Positions 9,246 to 18,307 of a DNA stretch of 64,000 nucleotides are shown piece after piece. A program made the position numbers and the translations under genes. The first letter of the stretch is position 1, and each line of letters starts with the position of its first letter. Source of the DNA: CAWIHK01 sp963835935 (lineage in GTDB: Bacteria; Bacteroidota; Ignavibacteria; UBA10030; CAVZMI01); contig CAWIHK010000002.1 in assembly GCA_963835935.1 (NCBI GenBank), positions 124,001-188,000 on the forward strand, read 5' to 3'. The notes below the pieces were generated by a model, which searched no databases, was not told where the DNA came from, and saw nothing but the letters and a program-made list of their open reading frames with translations.

Positions 9246-9947
9246 TCACCTATCATGTTTTGAATTATAATAAGGACTATCACGTAATATCATGTTTGCT
9301 AATTGATACAAAGATGCTTCCCAATTGTCTTTAGTCATATTGATTATGATAGTACTGCTAGCATTAATCAGCCCATATGATATTATTTTACCCTTTTTAT
9401 TATCCCAGAGAACAAACTGGCATTTATGACCAAGATCGTTTCCACTATAAGTATATCCATCCTTTCCAAAGTTAGAATATGGCATATATTCTATTTTAGG
9501 TGCTCCACGATAAATAATGGATTTTTGAATAAATAGAACTAAATCTGGATCAATCGAATTGAAAGAAATTAGGACACTGTCACGTGGAAGCAATGTTTCG
9601 ATTTTTTGTTTTTCATCAATTTTCAATTCCCTTGGAAAAGTTATTGCAGGGACAGTATCCTGAAAAACGATAGCTGATTCTATTTTCCCAATTTTTTTAA
9701 GTTCTAATGGAAATTGTTTTTCAAAATACCCTTTATAAACATCATCCGGTATTCCGGCACCGAGATCGTCAGCAACATCGTCTGGATTTAGTATTATTGG
9801 TGGTTCGAGATAAACACCAATAACTTTTGCATGCATTCTCTTTCCCTGATAATCACTCATAACTACAATAGGAGAAGAAGCACATCCTATCCACAGTATG
9901 GAAAAAATTGTAATAAAAATTAGATTACGGTGATACTGCATCGGCAT
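9246..9947 (-). CDS. uncharacterised lipoprotein, paralogue of the upstream gene
   Basis: A 233-residue protein with a lipoprotein signal peptide (hydrophobic stretch ending IGC; likely lipidated Cys22). I do not recognise the family. It shares with its upstream neighbour the segments SDYQGKRM, VIGVYLEPPIILNPDDV and a C-terminal pattern QFVLWDNKKGKIISYG, so the two are tandem duplicates that have diverged widely. The start could also be two codons later. It lies 12 bases after its paralogue, so the pair is one operon, and downstream is the IS1380 right end. Confidence 0.75.
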   Translation of the reverse strand: MPMQYHRNLIFITIFSILWIGCASSPIVVMSDYQGKRMHAKVIGVYLEPPIILNPDDVADDLGAGIPDDVYKGYFEKQFPLELKKIGKIESAIVFQDTVPAITFPRELKIDEKQKIETLLPRDSVLISFNSIDPDLVLFIQKSIIYRGAPKIEYMPYSNFGKDGYTYSGNDLGHKCQFVLWDNKKGKIISYGLINASSTIIINMTKDNWEASLYQLANMILRDSPYYNSKHDR

Positions 9948-9959
9948 TCATCTCCTTGA

Positions 9960-10706
9960 TTAATCCAAACGTTTTATATCGGACCGAACAAACGGACTTC
10001 GATTCAATATATTCCAAGCTAGTTTATCAAAATACTTTTGCCACATTTCAATATCAACTGCAGAGAAGACATCACTTCCTAACTCAATCCGACCATAAGT
10101 AATTGCTTGACCTTTTATATTGTCCCAAAATACATATTGTCCCCGATGTACAATAGCTGGATCATCATAGAAATAGATGGCCATACCCCTTTTATTTCCA
10201 TCACTTCCCGGATTCTGGAGAATAAGAAGCTTATTTAAAAATAAAATATAATCGACCGAAACTGAATCCACTTCGATGTGGTCACCAATTCGAGGCAGAC
10301 GAACTCTGATGCTTTCCTTATTGTCCAGAGTCAAAACTGTGTCGATAAGCATCATTCTTGCTTTATTCTCTATTATTATCACTGAATCAGATCTCGATAA
10401 GGATTTCATTGATTGAGGAAATAATTGCCTCAAATAATTTTGATACACATCTATAGGAGATTTTTTCTCTAAATTTTTTATTACCTCATCGGGGTTAAGA
10501 ACGATAGGCGGCTCCACAAAAATAGCAAGAATTTTTGGGACAAGCCTCTTCCCTTGATAGTCACTCCTAACAGCGCTATGATAAGACGTACATCCACTCT
10601 CTACAAAAAATAGAATCAGGATACAATAAAATATTATGACCTTAATCAACAAGACACACCTTTTCGGGAATTTATTTCGAATAAGATTTTTATGATTACA
10701 TTTCAA
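9960..10706 (-). CDS. uncharacterised lipoprotein, paralogue of the downstream gene
   Basis: A 248-residue protein with a long hydrophobic N-terminus (about residues 18-38) ending in the lipobox VESGC, so probably anchored in the outer membrane or periplasm. The mature part matches its neighbour at SDYQGKRLVPKILAIFVEPPIVLNPDEV and YVFWDNIKGQAITYG. Function is unknown. It begins only 13 bases after pnp ends, so read-through from the pnp operon is possible. Confidence 0.75.
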   Translation of the reverse strand: MKCNHKNLIRNKFPKRCVLLIKVIIFYCILILFFVESGCTSYHSAVRSDYQGKRLVPKILAIFVEPPIVLNPDEVIKNLEKKSPIDVYQNYLRQLFPQSMKSLSRSDSVIIIENKARMMLIDTVLTLDNKESIRVRLPRIGDHIEVDSVSVDYILFLNKLLILQNPGSDGNKRGMAIYFYDDPAIVHRGQYVFWDNIKGQAITYGRIELGSDVFSAVDIEMWQKYFDKLAWNILNRSPFVRSDIKRLD

Positions 10707-10719
10707 ATTTCAAAATGCA

Positions 10720-12909
10720 TTATGATCTGTGTCTATTATTAAAGCCGCCTTGCGGACGACGATCGCGCGGAGCTCGGTTGCCCCTGTTCTCGTCATCGCT
10801 AGATGCACTTTCGCCGCCGGCAAGCAAAGCCTTGTGACTTAAATTGAATCGGCCTTCGTCGTCGATTTTCAATAACTTCACTTCCATCTGATCGCCGACC
10901 TTCACAACGTCGGAAACTTTATTGACGCGAACGATATCAAGTTGCGAGATATGAACAAGTCCTTCACGTCCCGGAAGGAACTCAACGAACGCACCGAAAT
11001 CCATAATTCGCTTTACGGTTCCTTTGTACGTTTTTCCCGGTTCCGGTACTTCGACGATGCGGTTGATCAATTCAATCGCCTTGTCGCTTTGATCCTGATT
11101 CACCGCTGCGACGACTACAGTTCCATCGTCTTCGATATTAATTTCAGCGCCTGATTCCGCCACGATCGAGCGGATATTTTTTCCGCCGGGCCCGATAATT
11201 GCACCGATCATGTCGACCGGAACTTTCATCGTGTGAAGCCGCGGAGCAAACGGCGACAGATACGCGCGTGGTTCAGCGATCACACTTTCCATTTTATCAA
11301 GAATATGGAATCGTCCTGCTTTCGCCTGTTCGAGAGCGGCCTTCATGATCTCAAGCGTGATTCCCTGAATTTTTATATCCATCTGGAATGCAGTGATCCC
11401 GTTTCGAGTACCTGCAACTTTGAAATCCATATCTCCAAGATGATCTTCATTCCCGAGAATGTCGCTCAATACGGCTACCCGATTTTCTTCTTTAACCAAT
11501 CCCATCGCTATGCCCGCAACCGGACGAAGTATCGGAACGCCAGCGTCCATCATTGAAAGTGTGCCTGCACATACTGTCGCCATCGAAGATGAACCATTCG
11601 ACTCCAGAATATCTGAGACGATACGAATTGTATACGGAAAAACTTTTTGATCGGGTGTAACAGCTTTCAAAGAGCGTTCTGCAAGATTCCCATGACCGAT
11701 TTCTCGCCGTCCGGTGCCGCCGTATTTCCCGACTTCACCAACACTGAATGGCGGAAAATTATAATGCAGCATGAAATGTTTCGATGATTCCGGCAAAAGT
11801 CCGTCGATCATTTGTTCATCGGGTTTTGTCCCAAGAGTCGCTGTTGTTAAACTTTGCGTTTCACCTCGGGTGAATAACGCCGAACCATGCGTTCGCGGAA
11901 GCAAACCAACCTCAACCGAGATGGGTCGGATATCAGTCAAGCCGCGGCCATCGAGACGTTTATGATTCTCCAGAATCATTTCACGCATCTCTTTCTTTTC
12001 AATCGAGTGAATCACCTCTTTGATCCACGACTCGCGCTTCGGATATTTTTCATCCGGATATTTTTCTTTCAGCGCATCCAGCACTTCAGTTTGAATTCTT
12101 TTCAAATCTTTTGATCGTTCTTCTTTTCCCATCACTGTTGACACATGCTTGCGAACTTTTTCGACCGTCAGTGATTTCACATCCGCTTCGAGCTGTGAAT
12201 CGATGGCAACCGCAGAAACTTCCCGCTTCTGTCTCCCTACTTCCTTCGCTAATTCGATTTGGAGAGAACAGATCGCTTTTATCGCGTCGTGTCCGATGTG
12301 AATAGCTTCAAGCATTTCCTCTTCCGAAACTTCTTTCGCTTCACCTTCGACCATAACAATGGAGTCGGCTGTGCCGGCGATTGTCATATCCATCACACTC
12401 GTTTCGAGTTGTTTGAAGGTTGGATTCACAATCCATTCGCCATCGATGCGGCCGATACGTACTTCGGCAATTGGCCCGCTGAACGGAATATCTGAAATCA
12501 TCAATGCGGCCGATGCTGCACACGCGCCGAGGATATCGCTGTCGTTTTCCTGATCGGCAGAGAACACGGTCACAACAACCTGAGTTTCATTTTTATACGT
12601 ATCCGGAAACATTGGGCGGATCGGGCGATCGATTAATCTTGCCGAAAGAATTTCTTTTTCCGACGGCCTTCCTTCCCTTTTTAAAAATCCGCCCGGTATC
12701 TTGCCGGCTGCAGCAGTCTTCTCGCGGTACTCGACCTGCAAAGGAAAGAAATCCTGATCTTCGACAGCTTCCTTACTTCCGACAACAGTGGCCAGCACCA
12801 TCGTATCGCCATAACGAGCCATAACAGCACCGTCGGCCTGTTTTGCAAATCTTCCAGTTTCTAAAGAAAAACTGCGTCCGCTTAATTCAATTTGTTTTGA
12901 TATAACCAT
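10720..12909 (-). CDS. pnp: polynucleotide phosphorylase
   Basis: A 3'-to-5' phosphorolytic exoribonuclease (729 residues). Two RNase PH domains (about 1-225 and 310-545; RLDGRGLTDIRP and SDILESNGSSSMATVCAG in the catalytic half) are joined by a helical linker. A KH domain (MIGAIIGPGGKNIRSI, near 570) and an S1 domain (GTVKRIMDFGAFVEFLPGREGLVHISQ, near 635) follow, then a disordered Arg/Gly-rich tail. The gene follows rpsO by 26 bases, the classic rpsO-pnp arrangement. Confidence 0.97.
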   Translation of the reverse strand: MVISKQIELSGRSFSLETGRFAKQADGAVMARYGDTMVLATVVGSKEAVEDQDFFPLQVEYREKTAAAGKIPGGFLKREGRPSEKEILSARLIDRPIRPMFPDTYKNETQVVVTVFSADQENDSDILGACAASAALMISDIPFSGPIAEVRIGRIDGEWIVNPTFKQLETSVMDMTIAGTADSIVMVEGEAKEVSEEEMLEAIHIGHDAIKAICSLQIELAKEVGRQKREVSAVAIDSQLEADVKSLTVEKVRKHVSTVMGKEERSKDLKRIQTEVLDALKEKYPDEKYPKRESWIKEVIHSIEKKEMREMILENHKRLDGRGLTDIRPISVEVGLLPRTHGSALFTRGETQSLTTATLGTKPDEQMIDGLLPESSKHFMLHYNFPPFSVGEVGKYGGTGRREIGHGNLAERSLKAVTPDQKVFPYTIRIVSDILESNGSSSMATVCAGTLSMMDAGVPILRPVAGIAMGLVKEENRVAVLSDILGNEDHLGDMDFKVAGTRNGITAFQMDIKIQGITLEIMKAALEQAKAGRFHILDKMESVIAEPRAYLSPFAPRLHTMKVPVDMIGAIIGPGGKNIRSIVAESGAEINIEDDGTVVVAAVNQDQSDKAIELINRIVEVPEPGKTYKGTVKRIMDFGAFVEFLPGREGLVHISQLDIVRVNKVSDVVKVGDQMEVKLLKIDDEGRFNLSHKALLAGGESASSDDENRGNRAPRDRRPQGGFNNRHRS

Positions 12910-12935
12910 ATTTTTCTTCCCTTAAGGCACATCAT

Positions 12936-13205
12936 TTATTTGCGAATTTCCAGCGCGGCAATAATTTTGCGGTAACGCTCGACATCTTTTTTCTGCAGAT
13001 ATTCCAGCAACCTGCGGCGTTTCCCGACCATCTTCAACAATCCGCGGCGTGAATGATGATCTTTTTTGTGAGTGGTGAAGTGTCCCGATAGATCGTTGAT
13101 GTGCGCAGTTAAGAGTGCGATCTGGACTTCCGGCAAACCGGTATCCTGCCCGGCCTTCCCGTATTTTTGGATAATTTCATGCTTCTGTTCTTTTGTTAAT
13201 GGCAT
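12936..13205 (-). CDS. rpsO: 30S ribosomal protein S15
   Basis: An 89-residue primary rRNA-binding protein of the small subunit. The sequence has the S15 hallmarks: TGLPEVQIALLTAHINDLSGHF, then KKDHHSRRGLLKMVGKRRRLLEYL. AAGGAGATAGAAA stands just upstream of the ATG. It lies between ribF and pnp. Confidence 0.97.
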   Translation of the reverse strand: MPLTKEQKHEIIQKYGKAGQDTGLPEVQIALLTAHINDLSGHFTTHKKDHHSRRGLLKMVGKRRRLLEYLQKKDVERYRKIIAALEIRK

Positions 13206-13232
13206 TTTTCTATCTCCTTGATGAAAAGAATA

Positions 13233-14174
13233 TTATGTAATTTTCGTTTTAAACATTGTGCGAACCTGAACAGCATCCTGCTTCATTCGTGCAATTAATT
13301 GCTCGGGCAAATCAAATTGCAATTCAGGGCGAAGGTACTCGTAAAAGTGTAACCGGACTTGCTGCCCATATATGTTGCGCTGGAAATCAAAAATATGAAT
13401 TTCAATTACCCTCGCGTTGTCGTGTTTGAATGTGGGACGTACTCCAACATTCATCATTCCAAAATACTCGATACCATCGATGACACAGCTTGCGGCATAC
13501 ACACCGTTTGCCGGAATTAGTTTTCGGTCTGCAAGGCCGCCGATATTCGCAGTCGGAAATCCTATTGTACTGCCTCTGTGATCACCTTCCACCACGATCC
13601 CGTCGACCGCATAAGGACGGCCGAGTAATTTTCGCACACATCCTACTTCTCCGGCTTCCAGATGTTTGCGAATCCGGGAACTGCTGACGATCTCTCCATC
13701 GATCATGATCGGTTCGACGATGGTGACTCGAAAATTAAATTCCTTTCCCATCGAGCGAAGGATTTCGATTCCACCTTCACGATCTCTTCCGAATAAATGA
13801 TCATATCCTTCGACAACTTCTTCAACTCCAATTCCATGAACCACATACGTCTCGTAAAACTGCCGCGATGTGATTCGCGAAAACTCGTACGTGAACGGAA
13901 GAATAATCAACAAATCGATTCCGAGTTTGTCGAACATCACGATCCGTTCTTCGATGGTGGAGAGTAGTTTTGCCGATTTCGGATTTTTACCCACCACAGT
14001 CCGCGGATGCGGGTCGAACGTGAAAACAACACATCGTCCTCCAGCCCGTCTCGCACGTTGAACGGCTTCACCAATTATTTTTTGATGAGCAATGTGAACA
14101 CCGTCGTAGGTCCCTACCGTCACGATGGATTTTTGATCACGCTCGACTTCCGTCAACGATGAAACAATTTTCAT
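13233..14174 (-). CDS. ribF: bifunctional riboflavin kinase / FAD synthetase
   Basis: A 313-residue enzyme making FMN and FAD. The N-terminal nucleotidyltransferase domain has GTYDGVHIAHQ (HxGH-like site) and TFDPHPR; SSSRIRKHLEAGEV is the ISSTxIR-like site. The C-terminal kinase domain has GRPYAVDGIVVEGDHRGSTIGFPTANI near 180-210. It overlaps truB by four bases (ATGA), so translation is probably coupled. Confidence 0.95.
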   Translation of the reverse strand: MKIVSSLTEVERDQKSIVTVGTYDGVHIAHQKIIGEAVQRARRAGGRCVVFTFDPHPRTVVGKNPKSAKLLSTIEERIVMFDKLGIDLLIILPFTYEFSRITSRQFYETYVVHGIGVEEVVEGYDHLFGRDREGGIEILRSMGKEFNFRVTIVEPIMIDGEIVSSSRIRKHLEAGEVGCVRKLLGRPYAVDGIVVEGDHRGSTIGFPTANIGGLADRKLIPANGVYAASCVIDGIEYFGMMNVGVRPTFKHDNARVIEIHIFDFQRNIYGQQVRLHFYEYLRPELQFDLPEQLIARMKQDAVQVRTMFKTKIT

Positions 14175-14887
14175 GAAACCGTTCTTGTCAATTCCTGTGC
14201 ACGATTTATTAACTCACTGATCACCCATGCATCAGAGAGTAAATACGGACCGACACGAGTCCGCTCCAAATTTCGAAGGTATGCGCCGCACCCGAGCCGC
14301 TCACCAATGTCATGAACAAGCGTTCGGATATACGTTCCTTTTGAACATACAATTCTGAATTGAACAAAAGGCAGCTGGATGGAGGTCGGCTCACACTGTT
14401 GTATGGCAATCTGCCTTTTTGTGCGGACGACCTTTCTTCCTTTGCGTGCGTAATAGTACAACGGTTTTCCGCCGTACTTAATTGCCGAATACATCGGGGG
14501 CATTTGTTCTTGCTCGCCGATGAATTCTTCAAATATTTTCTTTATATCGTCAGGCGTTATTTTTTCGATAGACCGTCTCTCGGTCACTTCAGTTTCAGAA
14601 TCGAAGCTCGGTGTAATTGCGCCGAGTTCCATCTCGCCCGTATACTCTTTATCAAAATCTTTAAACGTTTCTATCTCTTTCGTTTTTTTCCCGGTACACA
14701 GAACCAATAAACCTGTGGCCCTGGGATCAAGCGTCCCCGCGTGTCCGATCTTTCGGATATCAAAAAGTTTTTTTACTTTCTTCACAACATCGAAAGATGT
14801 CCAATCGAGCGGTTTTGAAATTAGCAAAACTTCACCCGATTCGAAATCGAGATTGTGTTTAGTCTCCAGCTGGTGCACTTCCGTCAT
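14171..14887 (-). CDS. truB: tRNA pseudouridine(55) synthase
   Basis: A 238-residue enzyme making pseudouridine 55 in the tRNA T-loop. The catalytic aspartate lies in KIGHAGTLDPRATGLL, preceded by the family segment KPLDWTSFDVVKKVK and followed by CSKGTYIRTLVHDIG. It is shorter than E. coli TruB and ends soon after the core domain. The start overlaps the end of rbfA by 29 bases and no clear alternative start is present. Confidence 0.95.
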   Translation of the reverse strand: MTEVHQLETKHNLDFESGEVLLISKPLDWTSFDVVKKVKKLFDIRKIGHAGTLDPRATGLLVLCTGKKTKEIETFKDFDKEYTGEMELGAITPSFDSETEVTERRSIEKITPDDIKKIFEEFIGEQEQMPPMYSAIKYGGKPLYYYARKGRKVVRTKRQIAIQQCEPTSIQLPFVQFRIVCSKGTYIRTLVHDIGERLGCGAYLRNLERTRVGPYLLSDAWVISELINRAQELTRTVS

Positions 14888-15218
14888 GTGTTTTCTTGAT
14901 CAAATTATTGATTCGTTCGACATGATCCAGAGTGTCATCCTGATAAAAATGGATTGACGGAGTGAATTTTAACCTAATGCGAGATCCTAAAATTCCGCGA
15001 ATGAAACTCTTTTGATTTTCCAGCATCTTCATGGTTTTCTCACGCACTTCTAAAGAACCCAGAATGCTGATATATACTTTCGCAATCTTCAAGTCCGCTG
15101 TCATCCTGACATCGGTCACAGTAATAAAACCGTACCCGGGATTTGTAAGTTCGCGCTGAAGGATGATACTGATTTCCTCGCGCAGTAAAGAGGCAACTTT
15201 GTCCATCCGGACAGTCAT
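14859..15218 (-). CDS. rbfA: 30S ribosome-binding factor A
   Basis: A 119-residue single-KH-type protein needed for late 16S rRNA maturation. Family features are the N-terminal RMDKVASLLREEISIILQREL, then GFITVTDVRMTADLKIAKVYISILG and the C-terminal RIRLKFTPSIHFYQDDTLDHVERI. It is separated from infB upstream by 230 bases holding a palindromic repeat, unusual inside this normally compact cluster. Confidence 0.95.
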   Translation of the reverse strand: MTVRMDKVASLLREEISIILQRELTNPGYGFITVTDVRMTADLKIAKVYISILGSLEVREKTMKMLENQKSFIRGILGSRIRLKFTPSIHFYQDDTLDHVERINNLIKKTHDGSAPAGD

Positions 15219-15258
15219 TATTTTCCCTTACTTGGCCAAAGCCGCAACCAAAATTCGA

Positions 15259-15405
15259 GCCACGAATTACACTAATTAACACGCCTGCATGCCGGAACGC
15301 AAGCACTCCGGCGTGCGGGCACGAAATTATTTTTTCTTAAACGAAAATTTTTATCAATCATCATAATTCGTGTCCCGAAGGGATCCCTTCGGGAAAATTC
15401 GTGGC
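15259..15405. repeat. composite palindromic element between infB and rbfA
   Basis: About 147 bp bounded by GCCACGAATTA and its complement-like ATTCGTGGC. Inside are a CCCGAAGGGATCCCTTCGGG perfect palindrome and an imperfect stem formed by GCCTGCATGCCGG and CCGGCGTGCGGGC. It resembles in style, not in sequence, the other hairpin mosaics of this window. It lies where the infB message would run into rbfA, so it may act as a processing site or weak terminator. Confidence 0.6.
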
Positions 15406-15448
15406 TAATCATTTTTTGCTTTTTTATAAATATTTATATTCTTGGATA

Positions 15449-18262
15449 CTAAATCAATTTCCGTTTTGTTTCAACGATGCGATAAGCTTCAATGATATCG
15501 CCGACTTTCACATCATTATAGTTTTCGAGGCTCATGCCGCACTCGAATCCCTGTTCCACTTCCCGCACATCGTCTTTGAAACGCTTGAGCGATCCAATCG
15601 TACCTTCATGAACAACGATGCCGTCACGAACGAGCCGGATTATTGAATTCCGACTGATCTTTCCCTGCTGTACATGGCATCCGGCAACTGTGCCTGCTTT
15701 CGGAACTTTAAATGTTTGCCGTACCTCAACGGTGGCTGTAACTTCTTCCTTCTTCTCAGGCGCCAACAATCCTTCCAACGCATCTCTAACGTCGTTGATT
15801 GCATCATAGATGATGTTGTATAACCTGATGTCGATACTTTCCTGTTCGGCAAGTTGGCGTGCCTTAAGATTTGGCCGGACGTGGAATCCGATAATGATAG
15901 CTTCAGAAGCCGCTGCGAGTAAAACATCGGATTCTGAAATCGCACCCACGCCGCGATGAATGACGTTTACCTTAACTTCCGGGTTTGAAATTTTCATCAA
16001 TGAATCCGCAAGAGCTTCTACCGAACCGTCGACATCACCCTTCACAACAACCTTCAGTTCACTCACAACACCTTCTTTGATCTGGCGGGAAATATCGTCG
16101 AGTGTAACCATGTGGATTTGCCGGAAGTCCTGTTCACGTTTTAGTTGTTGACGTTTAAGGGAGATTTCGCGTGCTACGCGATCCGATTCCATTGCGATAA
16201 ATTCATCGCCTGCCTGAGGCGCTCCATCAAACCCGGTAACCTGTACCGGTGTCGATGGGTTGACAATTTCGGATCGGTTGCCACGCTCGTCGAACAACGC
16301 GCGAACTTTACCGCTATATATTCCAGCGACAAACGGATCACCAATATGCAATCTTCCCTTTTGGACAAGGACTGTTGCAACAATTCCTTTGCCGATTTCG
16401 AGTTGCGATTCAATGACACGCCCGCGAGCCAAACGATCGGGGTTTGCTTTTAAATCGAGTACTTCTGCTTCAAGAAGAATTTTATCGAGAAGTACGTCGA
16501 CATTTTTTCCCGTGCGAGCCGAAAGATCGACACATTGATACTTCCCACCCCACTCTTCGACAAGAACTCCTCTGTCGGCAAGTTGTTGACGAATACGATC
16601 GGGGGCAGCATCCGGCTTATCAATTTTATTTATCGCCACGATTATCGGAACAGACGCGGCCTGCGCGTGATTTATCGCTTCAACCGTTTGAGGCATGACG
16701 CTATCATCGGCAGCAACAACAAGCACCACAAGATCGGTCACCTGTGCGCCACGAGCACGCATTGCCGTGAACGCTTCATGGCCCGGTGTATCGAGAAAAC
16801 AAATCTGCCGCCCGTTTGGTAAAGAAACCTCGTAGGCACCGATATGTTGCGTAATGCCTCCTGCTTCACCGGCAACTACATTGGCATTTCGAATATAATC
16901 GAGGAGTGATGTTTTTCCGTGATCGACATGTCCCATGATCGTAACCACAGGCGGACGCGGTTTTAACGTATCCTCAGGATCGAACGTGTCGGCAAGCACT
17001 TCTTCGGTGAATTCCTCCGCAAATTCCACTTGCAATCCGAACTCATCAGCAACAAGTTGGATAGTATCTTTATCGAGACGTTGATTGATGGAAACCATGA
17101 GCCCGAGCCCGATGCACTTTGCTATCACATCACTGACGCCTACATTCATCAAATTAGCAATTTCGCCGACGGTTACATATTCCGTAACACGGAGAATTGA
17201 CTTCTCGAGTTCGGCTAATTCCATAATACGTTGTTCTTCAATCTCACGCTTCTCACGCTTCTTTTTTCTAAATACTGACCGTGAAGTGATCGGTGGAGCC
17301 TCTTCCATCTCGGCCATTGTGCGGCGAATCGCTTCTTCAACTTCTCGTGTATCTACTTCATGATGGCGTAATTTTTTCTTCTTCTTTTTCTTCTTTCCTA
17401 CTTCTTCTTCACCTTCACCTTTGGCAACAACGCTAACCTCTTCTCGAACTTTCTTTTTCTTTTTCTTTTTCTTCTTATGCTCTTCCTGTTCAGAAAGCGG
17501 TATAAGGTTTGCGGGCTTCTCGGTTTTGGCATCTTGAGCTTGTTTAGCACGAGGAAGTTCTATTTTCCCCATGACCTTCAACGAACGCTGTCCGGCTTTA
17601 GCTTTTTCAAGCGGCGTTAATTGATCTTCATCCTGTTTTTTCTTTTTCCGTCTGCGCCGGGAACCTTCGGTTTCGGAAACCGGCGGCTCAGCGTGGCCTG
17701 GGGTTTCTCTTTTCCTGACACTAGCAGATGAAATCTCTGCCACTGTCTGAGCTTGATTCTTTTCTTGCGTCTCAGAGCCTATTTCAGTGACCGTCTCAGG
17801 CACTTGTTCCGAAGCACTGATCTCAGCAGGAGTTTCCAGTGCGGCTTGAGTTTCAGAAGTTTCTTCTTCCGCAACTTCTGCCGATCCGGTTTCGAAAGCC
17901 GGTGTTTCGGAGATTTCTTTACCTTCCTGCGCTGTTTCGACTGCAGAGGAAATTTCAGGCTGGACTTCCTTCGCAACCGACGGAAGTTCCATATCTTCGA
18001 TTTCTTCTTCAGGCGACTTCTTTTCAGTTTTTTTCCTGGACTCTCGAATTTCTGCGATTTTCTTGTGGTGTTTCTCAGCGATGTCTTTGTCTTTCTTGAA
18101 ATGTGCAAAAATATCGTGCATCATCTCCTCGGACAATAACGACATGTGATTCTTTATCGAATATCCCTTCTTGGTCAGGAATTCAATAATAGTATCGCTT
18201 GAGAGATTGAGTTCGGTAGCGAGTTTGTAAATCTTTTTTCTTTTTTCTGCTTGTTCTGCCAT
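15449..18262 (-). CDS. infB: translation initiation factor IF-2
   Basis: A 937-residue GTPase that places fMet-tRNA on the ribosome. An N-terminal helical IF2_N motif (about 10-60) is followed by roughly 300 residues of Lys/Glu-rich low-complexity linker with runs of lysine. The G domain starts near residue 440: GHVDHGKT (G1), DTPGHEAF (G3), NKIDKPDA (G4). Domains II, III and the C-terminal tRNA-binding barrel follow. The linker is long even for IF-2. Confidence 0.97.
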   Translation of the reverse strand: MAEQAEKRKKIYKLATELNLSSDTIIEFLTKKGYSIKNHMSLLSEEMMHDIFAHFKKDKDIAEKHHKKIAEIRESRKKTEKKSPEEEIEDMELPSVAKEVQPEISSAVETAQEGKEISETPAFETGSAEVAEEETSETQAALETPAEISASEQVPETVTEIGSETQEKNQAQTVAEISSASVRKRETPGHAEPPVSETEGSRRRRKKKKQDEDQLTPLEKAKAGQRSLKVMGKIELPRAKQAQDAKTEKPANLIPLSEQEEHKKKKKKKKKVREEVSVVAKGEGEEEVGKKKKKKKKLRHHEVDTREVEEAIRRTMAEMEEAPPITSRSVFRKKKREKREIEEQRIMELAELEKSILRVTEYVTVGEIANLMNVGVSDVIAKCIGLGLMVSINQRLDKDTIQLVADEFGLQVEFAEEFTEEVLADTFDPEDTLKPRPPVVTIMGHVDHGKTSLLDYIRNANVVAGEAGGITQHIGAYEVSLPNGRQICFLDTPGHEAFTAMRARGAQVTDLVVLVVAADDSVMPQTVEAINHAQAASVPIIVAINKIDKPDAAPDRIRQQLADRGVLVEEWGGKYQCVDLSARTGKNVDVLLDKILLEAEVLDLKANPDRLARGRVIESQLEIGKGIVATVLVQKGRLHIGDPFVAGIYSGKVRALFDERGNRSEIVNPSTPVQVTGFDGAPQAGDEFIAMESDRVAREISLKRQQLKREQDFRQIHMVTLDDISRQIKEGVVSELKVVVKGDVDGSVEALADSLMKISNPEVKVNVIHRGVGAISESDVLLAAASEAIIIGFHVRPNLKARQLAEQESIDIRLYNIIYDAINDVRDALEGLLAPEKKEEVTATVEVRQTFKVPKAGTVAGCHVQQGKISRNSIIRLVRDGIVVHEGTIGSLKRFKDDVREVEQGFECGMSLENYNDVKVGDIIEAYRIVETKRKLI

Positions 18263-18307
18263 TCGAGTCCTTCATTCCAGGATCACGAGTTCAGTGAGTT
18301 ACGGTTA

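Noticed and set aside
17779..18139. Long open frames opposite and beside the IF-2 linker
   Set aside because: They arise from the Lys/Glu-rich low-complexity region of infB read in other frames.
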